7,739 nucleotides of DNA from an uncultured Clostridia bacterium (GTDB lineage Bacteria; Bacillota; Clostridia; Oscillospirales; Oscillospiraceae): assembly GCA_947177005.1 (NCBI GenBank), contig CAMWSZ010000128.1, positions 1 to 7,739 of the forward strand, given 5' to 3'. Both the position numbers and the translations under genes were made by a program. The notes under the pieces are model-generated. The model saw only the letters and a program-made list of their open reading frames with translations. It ran no database searches and was not told where the DNA came from. Of the stretch, positions 1 through 6,174 are shown piece after piece (position 1 is the stretch's first letter; each line of letters starts with the position of its first letter).

Positions 1-4
1 CGGG

Positions 5-190
5 GTGGAAGGAATGGAGGAATTTGCAGTAGCACTGGCCCGGAACTGGTTCAATCTGCTGCTGCTGGCGGCGGCTGTGATTGCGGCTGTAGTGGTGATT
101 CGCTGGCGGAACCGGAAACGCCCCTTTCCGCGCATCCAAAAACCGCCGAAGCCCCCAAAGCCGCCTGAACCGCCTGCGCCGGGCGAATAA
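5..190 (+). CDS. Small single-pass membrane protein with proline-rich C-terminal tail, possibly 5'-truncated
   Basis: I do not recognise the family. From the GTG at 5 the reading frame gives 61 residues. A short acidic N-terminus is followed by one hydrophobic segment (about residues 16-32, rich in Leu, Ala, Val and Ile). Next comes a basic cluster RWRNRKR (about 33-39), which by the positive-inside rule would be cytoplasmic. The tail is almost only Pro and Lys, with repeated KPP/EPP units. The start is uncertain: GTG at 5 and ATG at 14 are both in frame, a purine-rich GGAAGGA directly abuts the ATG, and the frame is open to the left edge, so this may be the C-terminus of a longer protein. 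It ends 11 bp before a strong terminator, so it is the last gene of its transcript. No function is assigned. Confidence 0.55.
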   Translation: MEGMEEFAVALARNWFNLLLLAAAVIAAVVVIRWRNRKRPFPRIQKPPKPPKPPEPPAPGE

Positions 191-201
191 CAGATCAAAA
201 A

Positions 202-228
202 TGCCGGGGAACAGGCAGTTCCCCGGCA
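202..228. terminator. Bidirectional intrinsic terminator between convergent genes
   Basis: A perfect 11-bp stem (202-212 with 218-228, core GCCGGGGAAC) encloses a 5-nt loop. It is flanked by an A-run on the left (197-201) and an AT-rich tract ending in TTTT on the right. It lies between the stop of the small membrane protein and the stop of the minus-strand purine permease, so it can end transcription from both sides. Confidence 0.85.
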
Positions 229-242
229 CAATATTTTGCTGT

Positions 243-1544
243 TTACAGGTTTGTGAGGATATACTTCAGAACGAACAGCACCGCCAGGACGTACACCAGG
301 ACGGGGACCTCTTTCGCCTTGCCGCGGGCCAGCTTGATGACGCTGTAGGAGATGACGCCGAAGCCGATGCCGTCGGAAATGGAGTAGGCGAAGGCCATCA
401 TGGAAATGGTGAGGAACGCGGGAATGGCGCACTCCAGATCATTCCACTCAATGGACGCCGCGCCCTTCATCATCAGAACGCCGACAATAATCAGCGCTGG
501 AGCGGTGGCGGCGGAGGGGATCACTTGGGCCACCGGCGCCAGGAAGGTGGATAGCAGGAACAGAACGCCTACCACAATAGAACTCAGTCCGGTGCGTGCG
601 CCCTCGGAGATGCCGGTGGAGGACTCGACGAAGGTTGTGACGGTGGAGGTGCCCAGGCACGCGCCGCAGCAGGTGGCAACAGCGTCGGCAATCAGCGCAC
701 GGTCGCCGCCGGGTAGGTTGCCGTGGCGGTCGGTCATACCGGCGTTGGTAGCGGTGCCGATGAGGGTGCCGACGGTGTCAAAGCAGTCCACCATTGTGAA
801 GCTGATGACGGCGGTAATCAGGGGCAGAAAGCCCTTTGCCATTACGCCGCCAAAATCCAGCTTCATCAGCACCGGCGCAATGGAGATGCCCTCCATTGTA
901 ATGGCCTCCGGCAGAGCAGTGCAGCCCATAGGCAGACCGATGAGTGTGGTCAGGATGATGCCGATGACAATCGCGCCCTTGATTTTGTAGCACATCAGAA
1001 TTGCGGTTATCAGCAGGCCGATGATTGTCAGCAGGCCGTCGGGATTGCCCTTGAAATTCAGGGCGGGCACGCCGGAAGCAAAGGAAATGAGCGACACGTT
1101 CAGCAGCCCGATGAAGGCAATGAACAGGCCGATTCCCGCGGAGATCGCGCTTTTCAGGAACCCGGGGATGGAAGAAATGATTTTGCTGCGCAGTGGGCTG
1201 ACGGCGATAATCAGGAACAGGATGCCGCTGATGAGAACAATGGCGAGGCCCTCCTGCCAGGAGTAGCCCATACCGAGGCAGACGGTATAGGTAAAGAAGG
1301 CGTTGAGGCCCATACCGGGGGCCTGTGCGAAGGGGGCGTTGGCCAGCAGGGCGGTGAGGATGCAGCCGATTGCCGCGCTGATGCAGGTAGCCAGCAGGAC
1401 CGCGTTATAGTCCATGCCGGTGGCGGACAGCATGAGGGGATTGACAAAGATGATATAGGCCATAGCGAAAAAGGTGGTGATGCCGCCTATGATCTCTGTC
1501 CGGAAGGAACTGCCGCGTTCAGAGACTTTGAAAAACTTGTCCAT
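243..1544 (-). CDS. pbuG: NCS2/AzgA-family purine permease (PbuG/PbuO-like)
   Basis: Proton-coupled uptake of purine bases (adenine, guanine or hypoxanthine in characterised members) across the cytoplasmic membrane for salvage. The 433-residue length is usual for the family, and the protein is hydrophobic throughout, consistent with a multi-pass transporter. Family signatures visible are QAPGMGLNAFF (residues 74-84), a substrate-site region with FDTVGTLIGTA (255-265), and the GTSTVTTFVESSTGISEGARTG stretch (about 298-319). The start is supported by AGAAGGAG at 1551-1558 on the minus strand, seven bases before the ATG. It is monocistronic here: its own promoter lies upstream, a terminator separates it from the recR unit, and another lies beyond its stop. 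The exact base transported cannot be read from the sequence, so the symbol is by similarity to Bacillus PbuG/PbuO. Confidence 0.92.
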   Translation of the reverse strand: MDKFFKVSERGSSFRTEIIGGITTFFAMAYIIFVNPLMLSATGMDYNAVLLATCISAAIGCILTALLANAPFAQAPGMGLNAFFTYTVCLGMGYSWQEGLAIVLISGILFLIIAVSPLRSKIISSIPGFLKSAISAGIGLFIAFIGLLNVSLISFASGVPALNFKGNPDGLLTIIGLLITAILMCYKIKGAIVIGIILTTLIGLPMGCTALPEAITMEGISIAPVLMKLDFGGVMAKGFLPLITAVISFTMVDCFDTVGTLIGTATNAGMTDRHGNLPGGDRALIADAVATCCGACLGTSTVTTFVESSTGISEGARTGLSSIVVGVLFLLSTFLAPVAQVIPSAATAPALIIVGVLMMKGAASIEWNDLECAIPAFLTISMMAFAYSISDGIGFGVISYSVIKLARGKAKEVPVLVYVLAVLFVLKYILTNL

Positions 1545-1571
1545 AAAATTCTCCTTCTATTCAGATGATGC

Positions 1572-1591
1572 GGAGGCGGTGCGCCGCCTCC
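1572..1591 (-). promoter_or_regulatory. GC-rich hairpin in the purine permease 5' leader
   Basis: GGAGGCGG (1572-1579) and CCGCCTCC (1584-1591) form a perfect 8-bp stem with a 4-nt loop, 13 bases upstream of the ribosome binding site. In the minus-strand transcript no U-tract follows, so it is not a terminator. It could stabilise the 5' end of the mRNA or bind a regulator. Its 3' arm includes GCCTCC, which could in principle compete for the Shine-Dalgarno sequence. The role is not known. Confidence 0.5.
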
Positions 1592-1606
1592 AGGACTGAC
1601 ACATGT

Positions 1607-1635
1607 ATTGTACACGAAACCGGCAAAAAAGAAAA
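1607..1635 (-). promoter_or_regulatory. Probable sigma-A-type promoter of the purine permease
   Basis: On the minus strand TACAAT (1607-1612) matches the -10 consensus at five of six positions. The -35 at 17-bp spacing is only TTTTCT (1630-1635), within a T-rich stretch. Transcription would start near 1600, giving a leader of about 55 nt, too short for a purine riboswitch. The remaining bases up to the terminator at 1752 show no clear feature. Confidence 0.5.
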
Positions 1636-1751
1636 GCCTAACTGTGAAATCCGCTGAGAATTTGTGAAGAATTACGAAGTTTCCCGGGCAGCTTTGGTGA
1701 AATCCCCTGAATATGCCAAAATTCCCGCGCCCACTGTTCGCTCAGACCGGA

Positions 1752-1805
1752 CAAAAAGAACCGTCCAACCGGCAGAATTCAGACCTGCCCGGATGGACGA
1801 TTTTT
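1752..1805. terminator. Intrinsic terminator, bidirectional, ending the recR-tfoX-like unit
   Basis: CGTCCAACCGG (1762-1772) pairs with CCGGATGGACG (1789-1799) with a single mismatch, and CAG/CTG can extend the stem inward. On the minus strand the stem is followed by TTCTTTTT (from 1753-1760), which fits termination of the TfoX-N gene that stops at 1842. On the plus strand it is followed by ATTTTT (1800-1805), so it could also work in the other direction. Confidence 0.8.
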
Positions 1806-1841
1806 CTAATTCTTGCTAAACAAAAGAAATTTTTGAGGCTT

Positions 1842-2162
1842 TTATTTTTTCTTTCTCGGTTTGGGCGCGGGCAGTTCCGCACAGGTAATCTGTATAAATT
1901 CAGTAAGTAACTCTCTGTTGTCCACATCTGCGATAAGGAAATACGGTTTTGCGCCGTCGTAGGGCGGGGCTGTTTCCAGGTCCGGGGCGAACTGTCTCCC
2001 CGCCTCCGTGATTTTGACGAAAAGCTGGCTGTCACAGATCAGCCCAAAGATTTTCCCGCCGCAGTATATTCCGTACTCCCCGAACATTTTCCGGTACGTA
2101 ATATTTCCCGCGTCCCGCAGCTGTTCGGCGATGAACTGAACAAATTCCGGTTTAGAAGCCAT
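1842..2162 (-). CDS. TfoX/Sxy N-terminal-domain family protein
   Basis: The 106-residue product is a single TfoX-N domain. Recognisable family features are the YRKMFGEYGIYCGGKIFGLICD segment (about residues 23-44), LFVKITEAG (47-55), the APPYDGAKPYFLI motif (about 65-77), and a basic ELPAPKPRKKK tail. In gamma-proteobacteria the domain is part of the Sxy/TfoX competence regulator, but stand-alone copies such as this one are widespread in Firmicutes and their role is unknown to me. The gene begins 11 bp after recR ends, and its AAGGAG ribosome binding site overlaps the recR stop codon, so the two are co-transcribed and probably translationally coupled. A terminator follows at 1752-1805. Family assignment is firm; function is open. 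Confidence 0.88.
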   Translation of the reverse strand: MASKPEFVQFIAEQLRDAGNITYRKMFGEYGIYCGGKIFGLICDSQLFVKITEAGRQFAPDLETAPPYDGAKPYFLIADVDNRELLTEFIQITCAELPAPKPRKKK

Positions 2163-2173
2163 TGGTTTCTCCT

Positions 2174-2773
2174 TTACAGTTCCTGCCGTCCCGCAAGGGC
2201 GCGCATCAAAGTTGCGTCGTCGGCGAATTCCAGGTGTCCGCCCACGGGGATCCCGTAGGCCAGACGGGTCACGCGCACGCCGAAGGGCTTCAGCAGCCGG
2301 GCGATGTACATCGCAGTTGCCTCCCCCTCGGTATCGGGATTGGTGGCCATAATGACCTCCCGGACGTCACCCTGCGCCACACGTTCCACCAGGGATTTGA
2401 TTTGCAGGTCATCGGGTCCCACATGGTTCAGTGGGGAGATGACGCCGTGCAGCACATGGTAGCGTCCCATGTACTCTCTGGCGCGTTCAATGGCGGCCAC
2501 GTCTCTCGGGTCGGCCACCACGCAGATCACGTTCTCGTCCCGCTTGGCGGAGGAACAGATGGGGCACAGGCCGCCGGCGGTCAGATTCTGGCACACGGGA
2601 CAGCAGGTGACTTTTTCCTTGGCTTCCAGAATCGCGCCGGCAAACTCCTGCGCCTCCTGGTCGGACAGGCTCAGCACATGGAAGGCCAGACGCTGGGCGG
2701 ATTTTCCGCCGATGCCGGGCAGGCTGGCAAACTGCTCCACCAATTTTTCCAGTGGAGCGGGAAAGTATTCCAT
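2174..2773 (-). CDS. recR: Recombination mediator RecR
   Basis: RecR works with RecO (and RecF) to load RecA onto SSB-coated single-stranded DNA during gap repair. The 199-residue length is standard. Order of parts: an N-terminal helix-hairpin-helix (LPGIGGKSAQRLAFHVL, 18-34), a zinc finger with Cys58, Cys61, Cys70 and Cys73, a Toprim domain starting ICVVADPRDV (83-92) with TNPDTEGEATAMYI (144-157), and the C-terminal GIPVGGHLEFADDATLMRAL segment (174-193). The acidic residue often present before D88 is Ala here; other RecR proteins also vary at this site and RecR Toprim is not catalytic. A GAGGTG ribosome binding site lies eight bases before the ATG. The usual partners dnaX and the YbaB/EbfC gene are not upstream; a non-coding region and ileS are. 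It forms a two-gene unit with the TfoX-N gene. Confidence 0.96.
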   Translation of the reverse strand: MEYFPAPLEKLVEQFASLPGIGGKSAQRLAFHVLSLSDQEAQEFAGAILEAKEKVTCCPVCQNLTAGGLCPICSSAKRDENVICVVADPRDVAAIERAREYMGRYHVLHGVISPLNHVGPDDLQIKSLVERVAQGDVREVIMATNPDTEGEATAMYIARLLKPFGVRVTRLAYGIPVGGHLEFADDATLMRALAGRQEL

Positions 2774-2856
2774 AAATTGTACACCTCATTTTCCGAACAG
2801 ATTGCCCAAAACGGGCGCAATTTTACGCAGGCTCCGCCGGGTCCGGACGGACCGTC

Positions 2857-2966
2857 AAAAAAGCGGGACAAAGTACCCCCGGCGCGGCTCAGGCATAGGA
2901 TACCGTAAGCGGCACGTGCGGTGGGCGGAACCCGCTCCCACGCGCCTGCCCCTGTCCACCGCGCCG
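2857..2966 (-). ncRNA. Candidate structured RNA or recR leader, family not recognised
   Basis: On the minus strand a TATAAT box (2971-2976) is followed by an RNA-like segment ending in TTTTTT (2857-2862), about 109 nt. Bases 2959-2966 and 2880-2887 form an 8-bp GC-rich closing stem that begins where transcription should start. Inside, 2944-2948 can pair with 2890-2894. An apical hairpin combines 2921-2925 with 2937-2941, an inner CGG/CCG (2926-2928 with 2932-2934), and an outer extension (2916-2919 with 2942-2945). A short stem with CGGGG/TCCCG precedes the T-tract, as in an intrinsic terminator. There is no convincing ORF. It could be a stand-alone small RNA or an attenuator-type leader of recR, whose start is 84 bp further on. 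It lacks the conserved SRP RNA tetraloop region. All folding was done by eye. Confidence 0.42.
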
Positions 2967-2970
2967 CCGC

Positions 2971-2976
2971 ATTATA
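2971..2976 (-). promoter_or_regulatory. Putative -10 box for the structured RNA / recR unit
   Basis: TATAAT on the minus strand matches the -10 consensus fully, and the predicted start falls at the outer pair of the RNA closing stem. The -35 region (around 2993-2999) is poor and overlaps the inverted repeat at 2986-3015, which weakens the call. A second possible -10, TAAAAT at 2820-2825, lies nearer to recR but also lacks a good -35. Confidence 0.4.
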
Positions 2977-2985
2977 TAGATCGGG

Positions 2986-3015
2986 AGACCGCCGGGAATC
3001 ATACCCCGGCGGTCT
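2986..3015 (-). terminator. Perfect inverted repeat downstream of ileS, probable terminator stem
   Basis: AGACCGCCGGG (2986-2996) and its exact complement (3005-3015) form an 11-bp stem with an 8-nt loop, starting 25 bp past the ileS stop. The position suits an ileS terminator, but the minus strand continues with CCCGATCTATAT rather than a U-tract. It may therefore be a weak or factor-dependent terminator, an mRNA 3'-end stabiliser, or part of the control region of the downstream unit. Confidence 0.5.
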
Positions 3016-3039
3016 GTCCTTAGAAACCGGGTTTGCGTA

Positions 3040-5787
3040 TCAGACCAGCTTCCGCACGACGTCCGCGCAGCGTTTGCAGAGCGTAGGGTGATCGCTGCTG
3101 CCGCCCACCGAGGACAGAACTTTCCAGCAGCGTTCGCACTTTCCGCCCTCCGCCTTTTTGACCTTCACGCCGGGCGTACCGGACACCGCGGTGGCTTTTG
3201 ACACAATCAGCAGGTCGGCCAGCTCCTCCGGGTCCATTTGGGTAAGGAAAGCATCCTCCGCAGACAGTTCGACTTCCGCCTCCAGGCTCTTGCCAATTTG
3301 CTTTTCGGCTCTTGCCTGCTCCAGCGCGCCGTTTACCGTGTCCCGTACCCGGATAATACGGTCCCAGCGGGCCATAGCGTCCGCATCCAGAGCATATTCC
3401 TCAAACGGCTTGTTCATGACATTCAGAAGGACGTTCCGGCTGTCGTCACCGTCGCGGTGGGGCATTGCCAGCCAGATCTCGTCGCAGGTAAAGGCCAGGA
3501 TCGGGGCGAAAATTTTGGTAATGGTGTCCAGAATCAGATACAGTGCGGTTTGCGCACTGCGGCGTTTCAGGCCGTCCTTTTCCTCACAGTACAGCCGGTC
3601 TTTGATGATATCCAGATAGAAGCTGCTCAGCTCCACCACGCAGAAATCGTTGACCGCATGGCTGACGACATGGAAATCATAGTTATAATAAGCGGTTTCG
3701 CAGCGTGAAATCAGGGCGTTGAGTTTCGTGACGGCCCAGCGGTCCAGCTCCAGCATTTCTGACGGCGCAACGAGATGGTTGGCGTCGAAGCCGTCCAGAT
3801 TCCCCAGACAGTACCGGGCGGTGTTCCGGAACTTAAGGTAGTTCTGACTTAACTGCTTGAAAATATTATCGGAGCAGCGTACATCCGCGTGATAATCGGC
3901 GCTGCCGGCCCACAGGCGGATCATGTCCGCACCGTACTTCTTGAAGACGTCGGCGGGGTCCACGCCGTTGCCCAGACTCTTGTGCATGGCTTTGCCCTCG
4001 CCGTCCACGGTCCAGCCGTGGGTCACGCACTCCTGAAATGGTGCGCCCTTCCCCAGTGCGCCGACAGCGGTCAGCAGCGAGGACTGGAACCAGCCGCGGT
4101 ATTGGTCAAGCCCCTCCATATAGACGGTAGCGGGCCAGAAGTGCTGGTCTCTCTGCATGGAGGCGAAGTGTGACGAACCGGAATCGAACCAGCCGTCCAG
4201 CGTATCTTCTTCCTTGGTGAAATGCGTGCCGCCGCAGTGGGGGCACTGATACCCGGCAGGAAGGATTTCGGCGGCATCCTTTTCGTACCAGGCGTTGGAG
4301 CCCCCGGCGGCAAACAGCTTGCTGACCGCCGCAATCGTGGCATCGTCGCAGACGGGCTTGCCGCAGTCCTGACAGTAGAACACGGGGATCGGCAGGCCCC
4401 ACCGGCGCTGGCGGGAGATGCACCAGTCGGACCGCTCCTGAATCATGGACACCATACGGTCGCGGCCCCAGGCGGGGACCCAGCGCACGTTATCGGTGGC
4501 GGCGACGGCGGCGTCCTTGAACGCGTCCACGGAGCAGAACCACTGGGGGGTGGCGCGGAAGATAATGGGGTGTTTGCAGCGCCAGCAGTGGGGGTAGGAG
4601 TGGACGATATCCTCGCTGGCAAACAGTGCGCCGCTCTCCTTCATATCGGCCAGAATGACGGGATTCGACTCATCGGTAGTCATCCCGGCGTATTTCCCGG
4701 CGTAATCGGTATGGCGTCCGCGGTCGTCCACGGGCACGACCATTTCCATATTATACCGTTTGCAGGTCTGGTAGTCGTCGGCACCGAAGCCGGGGGCCGT
4801 ATGCACGCAGCCAGTACCGGAGTCCATTGTTACATACTCGGCCAGTACCAGACGGGAGGTTTTGTCCAGGAAGGGGTGTTTTGCCAGCATATTTTCGAAG
4901 AAGCTGCCGGGATAGGTCTCCAGAATTTTGTAGTCCTCAACGCCGCCGGTTTTCATGACTTTTTCGACCAGGGCTTCCGCGAGGATATAGATTTCGCCGT
5001 TGGAATTCTGCACCAGCGCATAGCTCTCGCGGGGATGCAGCGCGATTGCGAGGTTGCCGGGGAGGGTCCAAATGGTGGTGGTCCAGATCATGAAGGAGAT
5101 CTTGCTCTTGTCATACGCGCCCAGCTTGCCGGAATCATCCTCCAGCGCGAACTTGACATAGACGGTAGTAACGGGGTCATCCTGATATTCGATCTCAGCT
5201 TCCGCGAGGGCGGTCTCGTCATAGGGGCACCAGTAAACCGGCTTCAGACCCTTATAAATAACGCCCTTTTTGTACATTTCCCCGAAAATTTTGACCTCTT
5301 CCGCTTCAAACTCCGGGGCCATAGTCAGATACGGATGCTCCCAGTCGCCGATGACGCCCATGCGCTTGAAGCCATCTCTTTGGATATTGACATACTTCTG
5401 CGCGAAATCGTGGCAGGCGGAACGGAACTCAGGTACGGACATTTTTTTCCGGTTGAGCTTATTTTTCTTGATAATGGCGGATTCAATAGGCATTCCGTGG
5501 TTATCCCAGCCGGGGATATAAGGGGTATAGTAGCCGCGCATGGCGGCGGAACGGACAATGAAGTCTTTAATGGATTTATTGAGCGCGTGGCCCATATGGA
5601 GGCCGCCGTTGCTGAACGGAGGTCCGTCATGGAGGGAGAAGAGGGGTTTGCCCTCGTTTTTCTTGAGCAGCTCGTTGTAAAGGTCCAGTTTTTCCCAGTT
5701 TTCCAGCATAACCGGTTCCCGGGCGGGCAGACCGGCACGCATTGGAAAACCGGTTTTCGGCAGGTTAATGGTTTTATTGTAGTCCAT
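3040..5787 (-). CDS. ileS: Isoleucyl-tRNA synthetase
   Basis: Charges tRNA-Ile with isoleucine in the cytoplasm and hydrolyses mischarged valine. The 915 residues are the normal length for bacterial IleRS. The class I signature is HMGH (64-67). The CP1 editing domain shows WTTTIWTLPGN (235-245) and GTGCVHTAPGFGADDY (324-339), keeping the His329 and Asp338 equivalents. The second signature is KAMHKS (599-604), keeping the two lysines and serine of KMSKS. An inserted zinc-ribbon-like pair CQDC (472-475) and CPHC (515-518) lies after DWCISRQRRWG. The C-terminal zinc site is CERC (884-887) with CKRC (904-907), as in the ordinary bacterial type. AGGAGG (5801-5806) lies 13 bases before the ATG, slightly far. 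I see no T-box leader before the neighbouring gene, 53 bp upstream. WDNHGMPIE at 94-102, in place of the commoner WDTHGLPIE, fits an Oscillospiraceae-like subgroup. Confidence 0.98.
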   Translation of the reverse strand: MDYNKTINLPKTGFPMRAGLPAREPVMLENWEKLDLYNELLKKNEGKPLFSLHDGPPFSNGGLHMGHALNKSIKDFIVRSAAMRGYYTPYIPGWDNHGMPIESAIIKKNKLNRKKMSVPEFRSACHDFAQKYVNIQRDGFKRMGVIGDWEHPYLTMAPEFEAEEVKIFGEMYKKGVIYKGLKPVYWCPYDETALAEAEIEYQDDPVTTVYVKFALEDDSGKLGAYDKSKISFMIWTTTIWTLPGNLAIALHPRESYALVQNSNGEIYILAEALVEKVMKTGGVEDYKILETYPGSFFENMLAKHPFLDKTSRLVLAEYVTMDSGTGCVHTAPGFGADDYQTCKRYNMEMVVPVDDRGRHTDYAGKYAGMTTDESNPVILADMKESGALFASEDIVHSYPHCWRCKHPIIFRATPQWFCSVDAFKDAAVAATDNVRWVPAWGRDRMVSMIQERSDWCISRQRRWGLPIPVFYCQDCGKPVCDDATIAAVSKLFAAGGSNAWYEKDAAEILPAGYQCPHCGGTHFTKEEDTLDGWFDSGSSHFASMQRDQHFWPATVYMEGLDQYRGWFQSSLLTAVGALGKGAPFQECVTHGWTVDGEGKAMHKSLGNGVDPADVFKKYGADMIRLWAGSADYHADVRCSDNIFKQLSQNYLKFRNTARYCLGNLDGFDANHLVAPSEMLELDRWAVTKLNALISRCETAYYNYDFHVVSHAVNDFCVVELSSFYLDIIKDRLYCEEKDGLKRRSAQTALYLILDTITKIFAPILAFTCDEIWLAMPHRDGDDSRNVLLNVMNKPFEEYALDADAMARWDRIIRVRDTVNGALEQARAEKQIGKSLEAEVELSAEDAFLTQMDPEELADLLIVSKATAVSGTPGVKVKKAEGGKCERCWKVLSSVGGSSDHPTLCKRCADVVRKLV

Positions 5788-5840
5788 GATGAATTAATTT
5801 CCTCCTATTGGATAGTTGTTATAAAATATTGAACCGGCAA

Positions 5841-6089
5841 TCAGGTTTCCGGAGGGGAGACAGGGGGGAGTTTTGGATCGTCAGAGAGGCCCAGCAGATA
5901 GTCGGCGGAGACGTGATAGTGTTCGCAAATCATAGCAAATCGTTCCAAAGTAGTCGTTTTCTTGCCTTTTTCCATCTCACTGATACTACTTATAGCAGTG
6001 CCAACGGATTTTGCTAAATCTGACTGTGTTTCATTATGCAGGTTTCTGATTTCCAAGAGTCTTTGACCATACAATTCTTTACTAAACAT
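5841..6089 (-). CDS. XRE/Cro-CI-type helix-turn-helix transcriptional regulator
   Basis: The 82-residue protein is a single HTH_3 domain. The helix-turn-helix core is TQSDLAKSVGTAISSISEMEKGK (residues 21-43), followed by the familiar SADYLLGLSD segment (61-70) and a short proline-rich tail. I place the start at 6089, not the in-frame ATG at 6107, because AAGAGG (6097-6102) lies seven bases before it and nothing suitable precedes the upstream ATG. It is divergent from the DUF6809-like gene, and the shared intergenic region holds both promoters, so it probably represses its neighbour and itself (inference). Base composition in the N-terminal half is AT-richer than ileS or hydE. Only 53 bp separate its stop from ileS on the same strand with no clear terminator, so read-through into ileS is likely. 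Confidence 0.9.
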   Translation of the reverse strand: MFSKELYGQRLLEIRNLHNETQSDLAKSVGTAISSISEMEKGKKTTTLERFAMICEHYHVSADYLLGLSDDPKLPPVSPPET

Positions 6090-6100
6090 AAAAAAACCTC

Positions 6101-6129
6101 TTGACATTTTCGCAAAACACGAATATACT
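6101..6129 (+). promoter_or_regulatory. Near-consensus sigma-A promoter of the DUF6809-like gene
   Basis: TTGACA (6101-6106, perfect -35), a 17-bp spacer and TATACT (6124-6129, five of six) form one of the best promoters in the window, with transcription starting near 6136. The -35 overlaps the complement of the HTH gene's ribosome binding site. A short inverted repeat TTCG-7-CGAA (6109-6123) lies in the spacer and CATATATG (6131-6138) at the start point; either could be an operator for the HTH protein, but both are short. Confidence 0.8.
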
Positions 6130-6150
6130 ACATATATGGATTTCTCAAAA
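6122..6150 (-). promoter_or_regulatory. Possible divergent promoter of the HTH regulator
   Basis: On the minus strand TATATT (6122-6127) with TTTTGA (6145-6150) at 17-bp spacing gives a moderate promoter, starting transcription near 6115 and leaving about 26 nt before the HTH start codon. Its -10 coincides with the -10 of the plus-strand promoter, so the two would exclude each other or be switched together. Confidence 0.35.
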
Positions 6151-6174
6151 CTAGAAAAAATGGAGAGAAATAAA

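Noticed and set aside
1545..1760. Purine riboswitch for the permease
   Set aside because: No aptamer core or three-way junction pattern was seen on the minus strand, and the best promoter leaves too short a leader.
2857..2966. SRP (4.5S/scRNA) or 6S RNA
   Set aside because: The conserved SRP apical region with its GGAA-type tetraloop and AGCAG partner is absent. For 6S RNA the length is too short and the large central bubble is missing.
4222..5832. Long plus-strand open frame (536 codons) opposite ileS
   Set aside because: It mirrors ileS in antisense, its product has no recognisable domain, and ileS is certain from its motifs. Other long frames opposite the purine permease and recR were dropped for the same reason.
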